A stretch of DNA of 64,000 nt from Favolaschia claudopus (taxonomy: Eukaryota > Basidiomycota > Agaricomycetes > Agaricales > Mycenaceae). The translations under genes and the position numbers were made by a program. Below the pieces are notes generated by a model. It had not been told where the DNA came from, made no database searches, and was given only the letters and a program-made list of their open reading frames with translations. The stretch is from the NCBI GenBank assembly GCA_037176885.1, contig JAWWNJ010000015.1, positions 310,001 through 374,000 on the forward strand, in the 5' to 3' direction. Positions 53,861 to 64,000 of the stretch are shown piece by piece; the stretch's first letter is position 1; each line of letters begins with the position of its first letter.

Positions 53861-55348
53861 TCAGGGCCATTTCGGATAAGGCGGAGGCAGCTCTGCGAGG
53901 TCTGGATGGGGCGAGGCAAAGACCATAGTCCCACCTGTAATCGAAGAACTGGATTCCGGAACCGTGGAAGAACGGCTACTAGGCGCTATCTTCGAAGTCG
54001 CCCGAGATGCATAGAGGCTCGATTCCAAAGGGTAAGCAACTATGTTGCCGCCAACAGGGTTTGACTCGCGCGAAAACGGAGTAATCTCTGACGTTTCAAG
54101 GCTCTCTTTTCGACGGCGCCGTAGAATGAACACCGCGAAAATAGCTCCAAATATCAAAACGGCGCCCAAAGCGGCACCTACGATGATCCCGATTTTCGTT
54201 CGGTGTGAGAGGGAATGGTCTTTTTCGCCAGGGGAAGTTTCGTTCTCAAAACCATGCGTAGTTGTGTCCCAGCCAAAGCAGTCCATATCTTGAGAGCCTT
54301 TAGTGCGGACAAAGGGATTACCGTTTGCCCACCGCCCATTTCTGGTCAATCAAAACAAAATTAACAGGCATCGAACACTGGACGAAAGGGGAGACCTCAC
54401 ACATCACTGGCCATGGCTATGATAAGTGCCTGTCAGACGGCGGCTCTTCTAAACATGGAAGTGTAAACTGCGTACCGATCATTTGGTTTCCCGGAGGTGT
54501 TCGATTTATATACGTGAGCACAGAATCCATGGTACCTTAAATTTAAATTATCAGCATCAAAGTTCCAACAGGATTGTCGGATGCGTACCAAACGTTACAT
54601 TCGTTATATTTCCAGAATTCATTTGCGCGATCGTAACATGGTAGGGTGGCGTCCCGCCTTCCACGGTGAGACCCCAAGGCTGGCAAGTATCCAGAACGTC
54701 GGTGACATTAGCGGTAATCTTGAAGGATGTATCCGATGGAGGCGAGGGCAGACAGTCCGACGTTTCACCGGCTGGGACGGGATTTCTTAAGCACTGACTC
54801 TTCCGATGATGCGATGATACGAAGGCGTACCGGACACCGTGTACAAGGTAGGACCGATTCCTCCGGACGTCCCGCGGGAATCGACGACCCCCAAGACCAA
54901 TTTGGTTCCTGTACAGTCTCACTGAGTTCAAGCAAGCCAGACGCAACAATTCCAAATCACCAACTGGATATTTCACAGTCCAACTTAGATCGCTCTCATT
55001 TGTTCCAATGAGAGAGACACTGGGAATTCCAACGACAGGGAAGGCTGTCATGTAGAATGGAGGTATCCCATCCGCGAGAAGTGTTCCGTTCGCCGCTTTT
55101 CTCGGATTCGCCTCGATTGCTAAAATGGCGCAGGAGGGGAGGGACATCGAGACGGTTTGCTGCACGCCGCATATCAGCTAGTTGTTAAGAAGAGATGGGC
55201 AGTGGGCACTAACGGTGAGCCCCCATTCCCACGTCTGAGGCTTGGGTCCGTCAATCTGCGCTTGGACAGAGAGAACGATGGCCAGCAAAAGCGTCCAGAG
55301 AACGAGCCTGAGGTGGAACCGGGTCATAGACTGTCGTAGTGCGGGCAT
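53861..55348 (-). CDS. Secreted-type single-pass membrane glycoprotein
   Basis: Starts MPALRQSMTRFHLRLVLWTL at 55348 and continues LLAIVLSVQAQ, a signal peptide ending near VQA-Q. The ectodomain has several NxS/T sites (ANGTLLADG, TNESDLSW, SGNITNVTF) and a repeat-like pattern of PFYMTAFPVVG and PPYHVTIAQMNS. One 52-nt intron (GTGATT...GTACAG) joins WTVKYPVG to TKLVLGVVDSRGTSGGIG in frame. The last exon (54349-53861) holds one membrane span (KIGIIVGAALGAVLIFGAIF) followed by RRRR and a Ser/Pro-rich cytosolic tail ending PPPYPKWP. The layout resembles fungal Mid2/Wsc-like surface sensors, but without a known ectodomain. Function is not assigned. Confidence 0.75.
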
Positions 55349-55961
55349 GAAAAGGCTACCAGAGAATTCCTGGCGGCCATAGTTTAAATATGCAGCACCG
55401 CCCGGCTAATTGCCTGATATGCGGATCAAGAAGCTGTACAGAATTCGAAATTCGAGTACGTACAGCGGGGTGCAATGCGCTCCATACGCTTCAATGAAGC
55501 CATTGTGGATGGGGCCCGGGTCGTATAGGGAATCGGCGGATAGAGTGATGTGCACAAGGATGAACGTGGTTGGAACGGATTCTTCAATACCATGAGCGAA
55601 TCGATATCAAAGAGTGCTTGCAAGTTTTTGCGCCACACAGTGCATTGCGGGGATTGTCGGCGGCTGATTATCACTACCATAGATTATTGTTTCCGGGCTG
55701 TTGCTGGGTGCGCTACAGAAACCAAATATCAGTATGAATACGAAAATACACGGAGTGGAGGAGAAGATTGACGCCGACTCGGAGTCAATCTACATTGTGA
55801 GGTTTTGTTAGACACAGCTGAAATTTTGGCCGTGCCTTTTCACAAGTATCCTCAGCGGCCGCTTAAGCCCCGGCCCCCAAGTCGCTTCCATCGTAATTTG
55901 AGCAAGCCAAAGGTCCGATGCCACCAAGATGCCACTTGTGATGTCGCGATGTCGTCGCATA
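55349..55961. other. Intergenic, no gene seen
   Basis: About 610 bases upstream of the membrane protein gene. Short frames only. It probably holds its promoter. Confidence 0.4.
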
Positions 55962-56215
55962 CTGTATCATTTCGACCGGTTGTTCACGTAACGGGTAACG
56001 GCCACCTGTGAACTGAACAATTTTGCACCTCGTAACGCATAACGGGCGATTTTCTGTCCTAAAGAGGCAAGAAAATGTCAAAATTTCCGGGCCGGCTATC
56101 GCCGGACTACCATATCGGGTAATTTTTCTTTGATTACCGGCCGGTGAACAATTGTTCCAGTGAACAAAAGGTGTAACGCGTAACGGCCAGTGAACAACCG
56201 GTCGAAATGATACAG
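55962..56215. mobile_element. 254-bp MITE with 27-bp terminal inverted repeats
   Basis: Left CTGTATCATTTCGACCGGTT continues GTTCAC; the right end is its exact reverse complement, and both are flanked by TA (55,960-55,961 and 56,216-56,217). GTAACG(G/C)GTAACGGCCA occurs inside both ends in direct orientation. It fits a Tc1/mariner-type non-autonomous element. Confidence 0.8.
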
Positions 56216-56217
56216 TA

Positions 56218-57113
56218 CTCAGGCGCGCCGCGCGCACGAGGCGCTGGCTAAAACGGGCTGCTGAACGCTTTGGCAAAGTGGGTATGTGAGTGGACCGTCA
56301 CTATAAAACGTCAGGACGTCGATGGTGAACAAGGAATTTGAAGCTAGATGGCGAAAAGAAAGAGCCTTGCACAAGCCTGATTGTGACCCTGTGACAATCA
56401 AGTCTAATTGATCGTCACAGTTGAACGTGACGGGGCGGAAAAGTCAAAAATATTTTGGAGAATGCGGTTGGAATGATGTAGACGGGGGAGAAAGCGGGAA
56501 AAAAAACCAACAGACTCAATATATTGATTGCCTTGAATATTGAAGCGTGTCGAGGAATAGGAATCTCGAGAACAAAAAGACCGTAATTTGAGCCTGAGAG
56601 TCGGTCAACTCAGAAACGTCAAAGCGCAAAGGGAAAAGAGACGGAGAACTTGAAAGCACTTCAATTCGACCAACTTAGAGTTAAAATTATGTAACTTTGT
56701 TAACGTCTTTCAATCATCACGACACATAGGTTTCGAAGGTAAAAACCATAACTCAATCGGGATTCGGCTATGAATGAATCCGAAGGAAAGAGGAGGAGGA
56801 GCATATTTATGAATGAGCAACGAGAGCATATGACTGAAGCGCGAGCGCTGCAATATAGCAGATATAGACTCGAGAGATAGTGAGTCATGGAACAGTGATT
56901 AGTTTGCCGGGGGGAAGGATGGGATCGAAGTTGAGTCGTGGTTACTGGAACGAGAGGTTTAGATTCTAGATGTCTTCTGACGAAGAAGAAACGACGCACG
57001 AAAAAAAGAAGGGTCTAAGTGGCAAGGTTGGTTGTGAACGGAACGAAATAGGCTGTCCTATAGTAGATTGAAGCATGAATAAAGTGTTCACTGCCGACAG
57101 CAAAATATTCAAC
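56218..57113. other. Intergenic, no gene seen
   Basis: About 900 bases with purine-rich stretches on the plus strand near 56,450-56,700. No frame looks coding. It contains the 3' UTR of the F-box gene. Confidence 0.4.
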
Positions 57114-59120
57114 TCACTGATCAATCGACTCTTGGCCCCTCCTAAACTCCTCTGTACGTATCGCCCGCAACTCCGGTAAATACCTCTCCACGTCCTTCCA
57201 CACCAAATGACACTCAACCTGCTCCGTAAACTCCGGATCCTCGCCCGCCTGAATTTCATTTGGAATAGGCTGGATTTCCATCGCCGTGGTGAGTTGATCC
57301 AGATTAACAAACGTGGCGGACAGGAAGCGCGCGACGGTGAACGCATCACCAATACGTGAGTAGCTGACGTTCAGTTTCGTGAGATTGGCGTGGAGAAGGG
57401 GTGGGTGGTAGATTGCGAGAGGATCTGGGGGGGGGACGGTGGTAGCGTCTAAGCAAAGGCATAGAGCGCGGAGTTTGGTGCAGTGGCGCGCAAGCACGGA
57501 TAACGCGGATAGTGTCGTGCTTGAAGGCCCGGCATCACGGCTACTAATGGAGAATTCCTCGATTTGCGGCCAGGATGCGGCCAACTCTGCGATAGCGGCG
57601 TCGTCGAGGGCGAAGTTATTCGTCATGTAGATGACCACGGTCCGCAGTTGGGTGAAGCAACACAAAGGCCGGAATGCGTCCCCGAGGATGAGGTTCGCTT
57701 CCGTGGTATCGGAGTCAGAGGTGAATTCGATCTTGATCGACGTAAGGTGCGTATGAGAACAGTGCTCCGATAGCTCGCGAAAGAAAGCCTCGGCCGTCGA
57801 CGTCGTCAGGAATGGGAAAATATCAGAATCGAATGTCATCTCGAACGAGTGTAGCGGTGATTCGTCCCAAGACTTTATGAGAGCGCGTGTATAGTCAATC
57901 GCCTTTTCCTCGTCACTCTTGATCTCGAACGACTGCAAATGGTGAAACAATGCCATGTGTGGCAGGTTCAGGGTCATGCACCCAGCGAAAACAGTAAGAA
58001 ACAGGTTGCGTAGCGTAGGCAGCCCTCCGAGATGGAGTATGGCATCATTGTGAATGCCAGCGTCGAGATGTAGAGTTCGAACACGGGGTAATCCGCAAAT
58101 GAACGTAGACAGGTTGTCAGCGACATTAATGCCCTCGGGATTGCTGTGCCGATGATAAAAATGCCCAGTGATACCGACTTCAGTGAGATTGGGAAGGTCG
58201 AAACCTTGAAGAACGGCAACGTCTTCGGGGTATAGATTAGCGAAGTGAATTGCGGTAATTTGGGGACCGAGGAACAGGTCGATGTTCTCGAGAGACCCTA
58301 TCCCCCATTCAAGCCTTTCAAGGTTTGGCATGAAGACGTTTTCAAAGCTTCGTGAGCGCAGCATGCGAGCGAGACATATCATGGTCTCCGTCACAGAATC
58401 CTCGGTTATAAAATGCCGAACCCGGACAGAATATTGCAATACTCTCTCCCAGTCTGCGACCTGAGGAGCTCGAGCAAGCCGCTGTTCAGAAAATATGAGT
58501 GATCTATAATCTCTACTCCAGTTCGTCCAGCGATACGCACCATTGACTGATTGGACAACCGCCACAGATCCGCCGGAAAGCACCCCATGAGATTGCGCAA
58601 GGTCCTTTGGGTCTTCCAGAGAGCGTCGAGCGCATGATGGTGGAATATTTTAGATCGCGCAAGAGCAGCCAGCTCCCTTCTACCATCCGCAGAATGAGAA
58701 TCCAACTGCGACACAATCATCCACACAATGTCGGATACCAACAAGCCTCGATGCATTGCTACTGGTGGGGTCTCCGGGCAGAGCGCTGGAGCGTTTGAAG
58801 AGGACGTGACGCTCTCAGGGGTCAAAGAAACACCGAGTTCTTGGAGCATATCTCGCATGCTGGTTTGTATGACCTGAAAATCCGCAGGAGCAAGTAGTCC
58901 TTGACGCTGGAGCATATCTTCAATGAACACTTGGACCAAATAGATGTTTTCTCTTTACCTGACTTGCTTCAGCGCAGAATTGGACTACCTCCGCTATTTG
59001 ATGATTCATGTCGTCCGGCCCAAGAGTAGAATCCGCGCGACGACGCAGAGTACGGGTGACATTGCGCAGAAGAATGTTGTATGCAACGTGCAGATTATTC
59101 AAAATCAGCGCATCAGCCAT
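57114..59120 (-). CDS. F-box/LRR-like protein 1
   Basis: ATG 59120 starts MADALILNNLHVAYNILLRN. An intron with GTAAAG and acceptor GCTCCAG near 58,910 joins AEASQ to RQGLLAPADFQV. The F-box-like helix is GLLVSDIVWMIVSQLDSHSA with RRELAALARSKIFHHHALDA. A second short intron near 58,560-58,500 leads to SLIFSEQRLARAPQVADWER and one long exon of leucine-rich repeats (LPNLTEVGITGHF, LRNLFLTVFAG, LRALCLCLDATT). Such proteins present substrates to SCF ubiquitin ligases and are greatly expanded in mushroom genomes. It ends EEFRRGQESIDQ at 57,114. The pa-ralogue at 59,498-61,167 has the same layout. Confidence 0.78.
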
Positions 59121-59497
59121 GTACAGCGGCGTCGGCGTGGGCGATGAAGGTAAGAGGCAAAGAGCAAAAAATGACGAGTCACAAATGTAACGCCACGTGG
59201 ATTTTACGTGACCGGGTTCGCCGAGTCAAAGCCGAAGGAGATGGTGTCATCCGGTATTGGTAATGCAGAGTTGCCGTTCAACGTTCAACTCTGTACTCTT
59301 CTGTACCACTGACGGCTCAGATTTGCCTTGGTCGAGCCTCGTATTGCAATCGTGCATCAAGAGTTCCGAGTCATTTGACAGTGATTTATCGGCTATGAGT
59401 AAATATTTCAGTGTCCGCGATACAATAAGTACTTATGAAAGGCTTCATGAGTTGGATTGTCGAACGCTATACTGTGGGCAGTTTTATAAAACCCTAT

Positions 59498-61167
59498 CTA
59501 ACTAGATATGGTTCTTCCCTCGTCCTCAGAGGCGAGCTCGATAGCCTGAAAGTCTCGGAGTCGCTCTTCAACCGCCTTCCAAACCTTATGACAGACAAGT
59601 CGCTCCGCAAATTCCGGGCCACGATCTTCCAAATCGTCTGGATCATCGTTTTCCAATGACGTTTTCAGCTCCGAGATGCTGGGAAACAGGGTGTAAATGA
59701 AACCCGCGACTCCTTGAGCATCAGCGATCAAGGAATCACCGACATTGAAAGTTGTCAAAGGAGGATACAGAAGTTGTTCGTGAGGAGGGAGCGGTGGGAT
59801 GCATGTGGCGTCAAAGGTGAGTTCCAAGATGTTGAGATCGCGACAATGCTTTGCCAACGAAATCAATGCCTGCAAGGTGGCGTCACAGGATTGGCGGTCG
59901 GCGTTGCCCATAAAGCGGAGCCTCCTGAGCATCGGCCACGCCATAGCCATCATGAGAATGTCATGGTCGTCGACCCGATATCCACCGCTAAGGTGAAAGC
60001 TGACGTCGGTGAAGGAGAAACAGGGCAATAAATGTCCCAGTGCTCTGCCCGTGAGAGCGTATTGCTCGTCGTTTCGGCCTTGGTCGGCTGCGACATGGAT
60101 GCCGAGGTGAATTCTCTCCAGTGCATCATGAGAGCAATGCTCCGATACAGCGCGTAGGAGTTCGTCGATGGATGCGGACGTGGGATGAGACTTGCATTGA
60201 AGTACAATGCGGAAGGACTCCAATGGCGGGTTGGCCCACGACCGCACCAAGGTCGTGAGATAGACAATTCCTTCATCCTTTCCTGTGAACGAGAAAATCT
60301 CGAGGTCCGGGAATAGATTTGCGGGGAGTGTGCTCGGAGACACGAATGAACTGGCATGCGCGGGAGGTCCGAGAACGAGCCGTTTCAAATGCGGAACCTT
60401 GCCGAGATGCAGAATTGCTTCTGTGTCGACACAAACATCCAGCGATAGGGAAGTGAGGTTGGGCAGTGAACAAGCGAAGGATGAGAATCTAGACTGGAGG
60501 GCAAGCTGTTCGGAGACCGTTTTGCCCCGGAGTATGTCGTAAATTTGCACAGTGCTGATACTGGGACATGTACGCACAATGGTGTCGAGCACTGATGTTG
60601 ACGCGGATAGCCAAAAGATTGAGATCGAAGAAACCATTGGACCCAGAAAAAGATCGATATCCGTGTAGCTTTCGATGCAGTACACGGGGCGCCATTGTAG
60701 TTCGACGAGATTCGGCAAGAGGTAATCACCAGAGGCTCTTGTCCGAAGCACCTGGAAAACCTTTTTCACTCCACCGTTCAGTGTGTAATCTATCCCACAC
60801 ATCCTGACCCGACGACCGTAATAGAGGACCCTCGCCCAGTCAGATGGATGGGGAGTTCGATGAAATATCTGGGAAAGGGGAGGAAAAGAATAAGATTCAT
60901 AGTGTTTACCCCCTGAATACAGCGCGGCATTACACTCACCAATTCAAAACTATTTCCCTGATTCTTGACAGTCACAACATCATCGGGCAAGCAGCGGATG
61001 AGATTCAGAATGGTGAGTTGATCCTTCCACAACAAATTCACCGCTTCCTGGTGGAAGGTCCGACATCTAGCTAGTGCTGTGAGCCTCCCATGTGACCCCC
61101 ACTGTTCCGAATGGCATGCGGAAACGATTGAAGAGACAATCTCCGTAACTTCGAGCGCGCGATGCAT
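59498..61167 (-). CDS. F-box/LRR-like protein 2
   Basis: Two exons, 61167-60940 and 60868-59498, with a 71-nt phase-0 intron (GTGAGT...TCCCAG). The N-terminal F-box-like part is ALEVTEIVSSIVSACHSEQW with RLTALARCRTFHQEAVNLLW. After the intron comes HPSDWARVLYYGRRVRMCGI and an LRR-like domain (LPNLVELQWRP, LPNLTSLSLDV, CRDLNILELTFDATCIPPLP). It shares the DATxxPP and W-K-D/AVEERL-type C-terminal features with its neighbour, so the two arose by tandem duplication followed by strong divergence. It probably acts as an SCF substrate adaptor. Confidence 0.8.
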
Positions 61168-61900
61168 GACGGATATGGTGAGAAAGAAAAAACTTCCAAG
61201 TCACTTTTGAGTCACTTGAAGTCAGTGAATTACAGCTTCCAAGCAGTGGAAGATCAATGATTTGAAGCCGCCTTGTCAGGGGGACAGCCGCTTACCAGCC
61301 TAAACACCCGAGCTGGCCTAGGGACATCAGTGTTTTACGAAACTGGTTGTGGCGTTGTACAACACCGAAAAACACCGAAAAACGCCGAAAAACGCACCAA
61401 AATGCCACAACGCACGGTGACCACAACGCCAAGCCTTTTTTTTGACAACGCCTGATCTCTTTTCGTTTGCGCGCAACAACGGCTGCGCAGAAAATTTTGT
61501 TTAAAGTGCACAATGTGAGCTATAGATAAAGTACATATTCCCTCTAAGATTCAAATGGGTATGACCCTCCTATCGAGCCCAGTTCTCAGCAGATTTTGGC
61601 AGAACAACGACAAAATGCCGGAAAACGCCGACAACACGGCAACCAGTTTGATGATTTGCTGATGGAACAAATCCTCACCGATGAGGATGGAGGAAGAGAC
61701 GGTCTTTGCTGATGGGCGGAGTCTGAAATCGCTGATCTCAGTGATGTTCGCACGCTCACGCGCCGCTAACGTTTGAACTTAAGAAAAGAAAGAGTTATTG
61801 TGTCTTCTTTTGAGGCGTGACTAGGTATTTGACAAATCTCAGCTTCGACCATAGGTTTTTAGACAACATCCAATTTCCGAGTCAGTCAGCGCGTGCTGAA
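61168..61900. other. Intergenic with ACACCGAAAA-type short repeats
   Basis: About 730 bases with no convincing gene. Near 61,360-61,400 there are tandem units of AACACCGAAAA and AACGCCGAAAA; a related AAAACGCCG unit recurs near 61,622. Confidence 0.45.
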
Positions 61901-63695
61901 TCATTCTTCAAACGCCGCATATAACGCCACCTCAAGCTCATCCCTTATCATATCATACGCGGGGTCCCCCGTGGGCAATATCTGCGTACCCAATACCGCA
62001 GCTATCCCTGTTGTGGGGTCGATAAAGAAACTCGTTCCCGCCCAGCCGCACCCTGCGTCAAAATCAGCGACCGTCAGAAATCTATCGTAGAAAAAAACAG
62101 CTTACATGCTCCTGTCCCCTTCCTCCTCCGTCCCGGAACATCCTCCGTATTCAAAAACAGTCCGTTCCCGAATTGCCCTTCAGCGGGAGGAACAGCGAGA
62201 TGCGGCAGGAAAACCTTGAACTTCTTGCAAGCTTCGATTGCGCCGGTAGGTGTGAGTGATGGAGAGAACATGCTCTCGACGGAGGCTTGGGAGAGGAGTG
62301 GGGTTGTTGTCATCACGGTTCCAGCTATATGTTTGAAAATTGTTAACACCGAGGAAGATGCTCCATGACAAACAATACTGTGCCTTTAATCTGGAGTAAA
62401 TGCCTCAATATTGTCAAATACTCTTTTAGAGAGCCGTATAAGCCTCCCCCGCCGAACGCCGCTGCAATATTCAATCCACTTAGCCCGGGGAATCGATTAT
62501 GCAGCATAGACTCACGTTGAGTAAGATCCCTATCGAAAGAAGGTCCAGTCCATGGCTCCAACTTCCCGCTCTTCGTCCGATAGGTGAGCGGGAGCAATTG
62601 TTTCTTCATTTCTGGGGTGGGGAAGAAGGAGAGGGTCGTGACACCTAGTGGCAAATAAATGTGATCTTGACTAATTCAGATTGTTAGGTTTATATCGATG
62701 GACTTGACACGAAGGGCGAGCAAGCACAACGTACCAATACTGCTCTAACGATTTGCCGGAGAGTCTTTCTACGATGAAGCCGACACAATCTGTTGACCAG
62801 GCGTAGGCGACTGAACATGAGAAAAGTTAGAATCAGAGTGTTGTTTGACGAGGCGAATTTGAACTCCGATGCGTACAGGATGTACCTGGCTCGAAGAGCA
62901 ATGGGACCCCAGGGAGTGAGCCCTTTCCGCAGTCATTTTCAGTACAATATCAGAAAAGACATGAATGCAACCCACCTTGAGGATCTCCAAAAACTTATCC
63001 CCTCCCTCCCCTTCTTCATATTTATGCCAAATAATCGGGTGCGTCGCTTCAAGATTCATCAATGTCAAGGACAATGAATCAATTCAGCCTGAACTTAACA
63101 AAGCAAGCGACTCATTGACTTACGCGAGAGCGGACCACTAGCAAAAACCTTCCCATCTACCCCCATATCCAACCCGCTCGAATGGTTCAGCAGCTGGCCA
63201 AACAGAATCTTGCCTTTCGCAGGCGTCGTTGTGGCGGGGTATCCGCGGTCATCGTGCGAGGTGACTATGACGGGGTTCGCGAGCCCGGGGAGGATGGAGT
63301 CGACGGGCGTATCGAGGGTGATCAGGTTTTGCTCGATGAGTTGGAAGGCGGCGATCTGAAATTTAAATTCAAGATGAATTGCCACAGGATAGGATCAAGT
63401 TGAGGCACTGAGACGAACTGTGGTGATCAACTTCGCCATACTGCACAACCAAAATAACGTATCTTCGTTGACCTGTGCGCTTCCTGGGTCACCGACGAGG
63501 TGATTGCCCACTGGTCGCATATAAATCGGGCCTTCACTATTAGTGACGCCAAAGAATAGTGCAGGAGTCGCTTTCCTCGACCCCGCGTCGATCTTTGTTG
63601 ATCGTGAGTCAGAAACAGAAGGACAGAATATTGTCTCGTACCAGAATTCGATCGAGGTTGCTTTTGTGAGCCTCGGAAATTACTGGCTGAGACAT
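61901..63695 (-). CDS. Serine hydrolase of the beta-lactamase/transesterase family
   Basis: Starts MSQPVISEAHKSNLDRIL at 63695. After an intron, DAGSRKATPALFFGVTNSEG leads to DTLFWLCSMAKLITT, where S-M-A-K is the S-x-x-K catalytic motif. Next come LLNHSSGLDMGVDGK, the helix IAAFQLIEQNLITLDTPVDS, and VAYAWSTDCVGFIVERLSGK, with the Tyr motif. The C-terminal block is GCGWAGTSFFIDPTTGIAAV, ending at TGA 61,903-61,901. About seven short introns are needed. The family includes class C beta-lactamases and fungal esterases such as LovD-like acyltransferases; the substrate is unknown. No signal peptide is seen, so it is likely cytosolic. Confidence 0.82.
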
Positions 63696-63796
63696 CGAGA
63701 AGTTGGGTCGGGGGTTGGCAAGTATCTGGCAGACGTTCTCCTGCCGCTCTTTATACTCACGATGTCATGGGGAATTTGAGCAGCTGGCCATTGTAA

Positions 63797-64000
63797 GCAG
63801 TCCAATTATCGCAGAGTTCTTGATTCTTGATGCACCAGAAGGTGACGGCCCGGTTACAAATCCCCTTTGTCAGGGACAAGTTACAACTGCCATTTAGGAC
63901 CTCATATTCCGCACCCTGACAGTGGGCCATTTGCGGCGCCAGTCCAATTATCGCAGAGTTCTTGATTCTCGATGCACCAGAAGGTGACTGTGAGGTTACA
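63797..64000. repeat. Direct repeat of about 60 bases, 144-base period, at right edge
   Basis: AGTCCAATTATCGCAGAGTT and the following 40 bases occur at 63,798-63,857 and again at 63,941-64,000 with a few changes. The repeat may continue beyond the window. It is not clearly coding. Confidence 0.8.

Overview
The window is nuclear DNA of a filamentous fungus, most likely a mushroom-forming basidiomycete (Agaricomycete). The evidence is dense short GT-AG introns (about 45-75 nt), tandem F-box/LRR-type paralogues, a MYND-finger gene, a Dal5-type MFS transporter, and Ty3/gypsy elements with an IDDVPV-type reverse transcriptase. The species cannot be named from the sequence.

Region 1 (1-10,403) is retroelement DNA. 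Element A is a Ty3-like retrotransposon on the minus strand. Its 5' LTR (8804-9697), PBS (8785-8802) and gag-protease ORF (8713-5531) are followed by an unusual three-exon gene with a membrane segment (5129-1421). The start of the reverse transcriptase ORF comes next and runs off the left edge. Beside it lies a gag remnant (about 9700-10,086) with its own small 3' LTR (10,183-10,403).

Region 2 (10,709-37,632) is a nest of at least three layers. The outermost, element C, has CACTG...CAGTG ends, a 3-bp TGT target duplication and roughly 0.8-0.9 kb inverted repeats; it carries telomere-like arrays. Element B, a very large Ty3-like retrotransposon (13,550-37,185), is inserted in one arm of C. It has 1.83-kb LTRs, a 4-bp duplication (ACGG), a PBS and a PPT, and gag, protease and pol on the minus strand. 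Between pol and the 3' LTR it carries about 10 kb of extra plus-strand, multi-exon genes. Four of them (G1-G4) share a six-cysteine motif with the spacing of GAL4-type zinc clusters and share intron positions and phases. Two 1.8-kb LTR-like insertions (D1, D2) lie inside B with 4-bp duplications; D2 splits gene G5 exactly in frame.

Region 3 (37,633-64,000) is mostly host genes. In order they are a P-loop GTPase-MACPF fusion (39,032-41,511, -), a MYND-finger protein (45,688-47,572, +), a 2-oxoglutarate/Fe(II) oxygenase (47,768-49,759, -) divergent from an MFS anion transporter (50,774-53,340, +), a secreted single-pass membrane protein (53,861-55,348, -), two F-box/LRR-like paralogues (57,114-59,120 and 59,498-61,167, -) and a serine beta-lactamase-fold hydrolase (61,901-63,695, -). 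Non-autonomous DNA elements sit between them at 38,177-38,452, 41,539-44,757 and 55,962-56,215.

The most promising system is element B with its cargo. Its G1-G4 proteins have zinc-cluster spacing, and the element is filled with a recurring AGCGGG/CCCGCT hexamer that contains the CGG triplet such clusters usually bind. The D insertions are instead rich in CCGCGG. A self-encoded, element-specific DNA-binding or anti-silencing system is a testable hypothesis, not a demonstrated fact.
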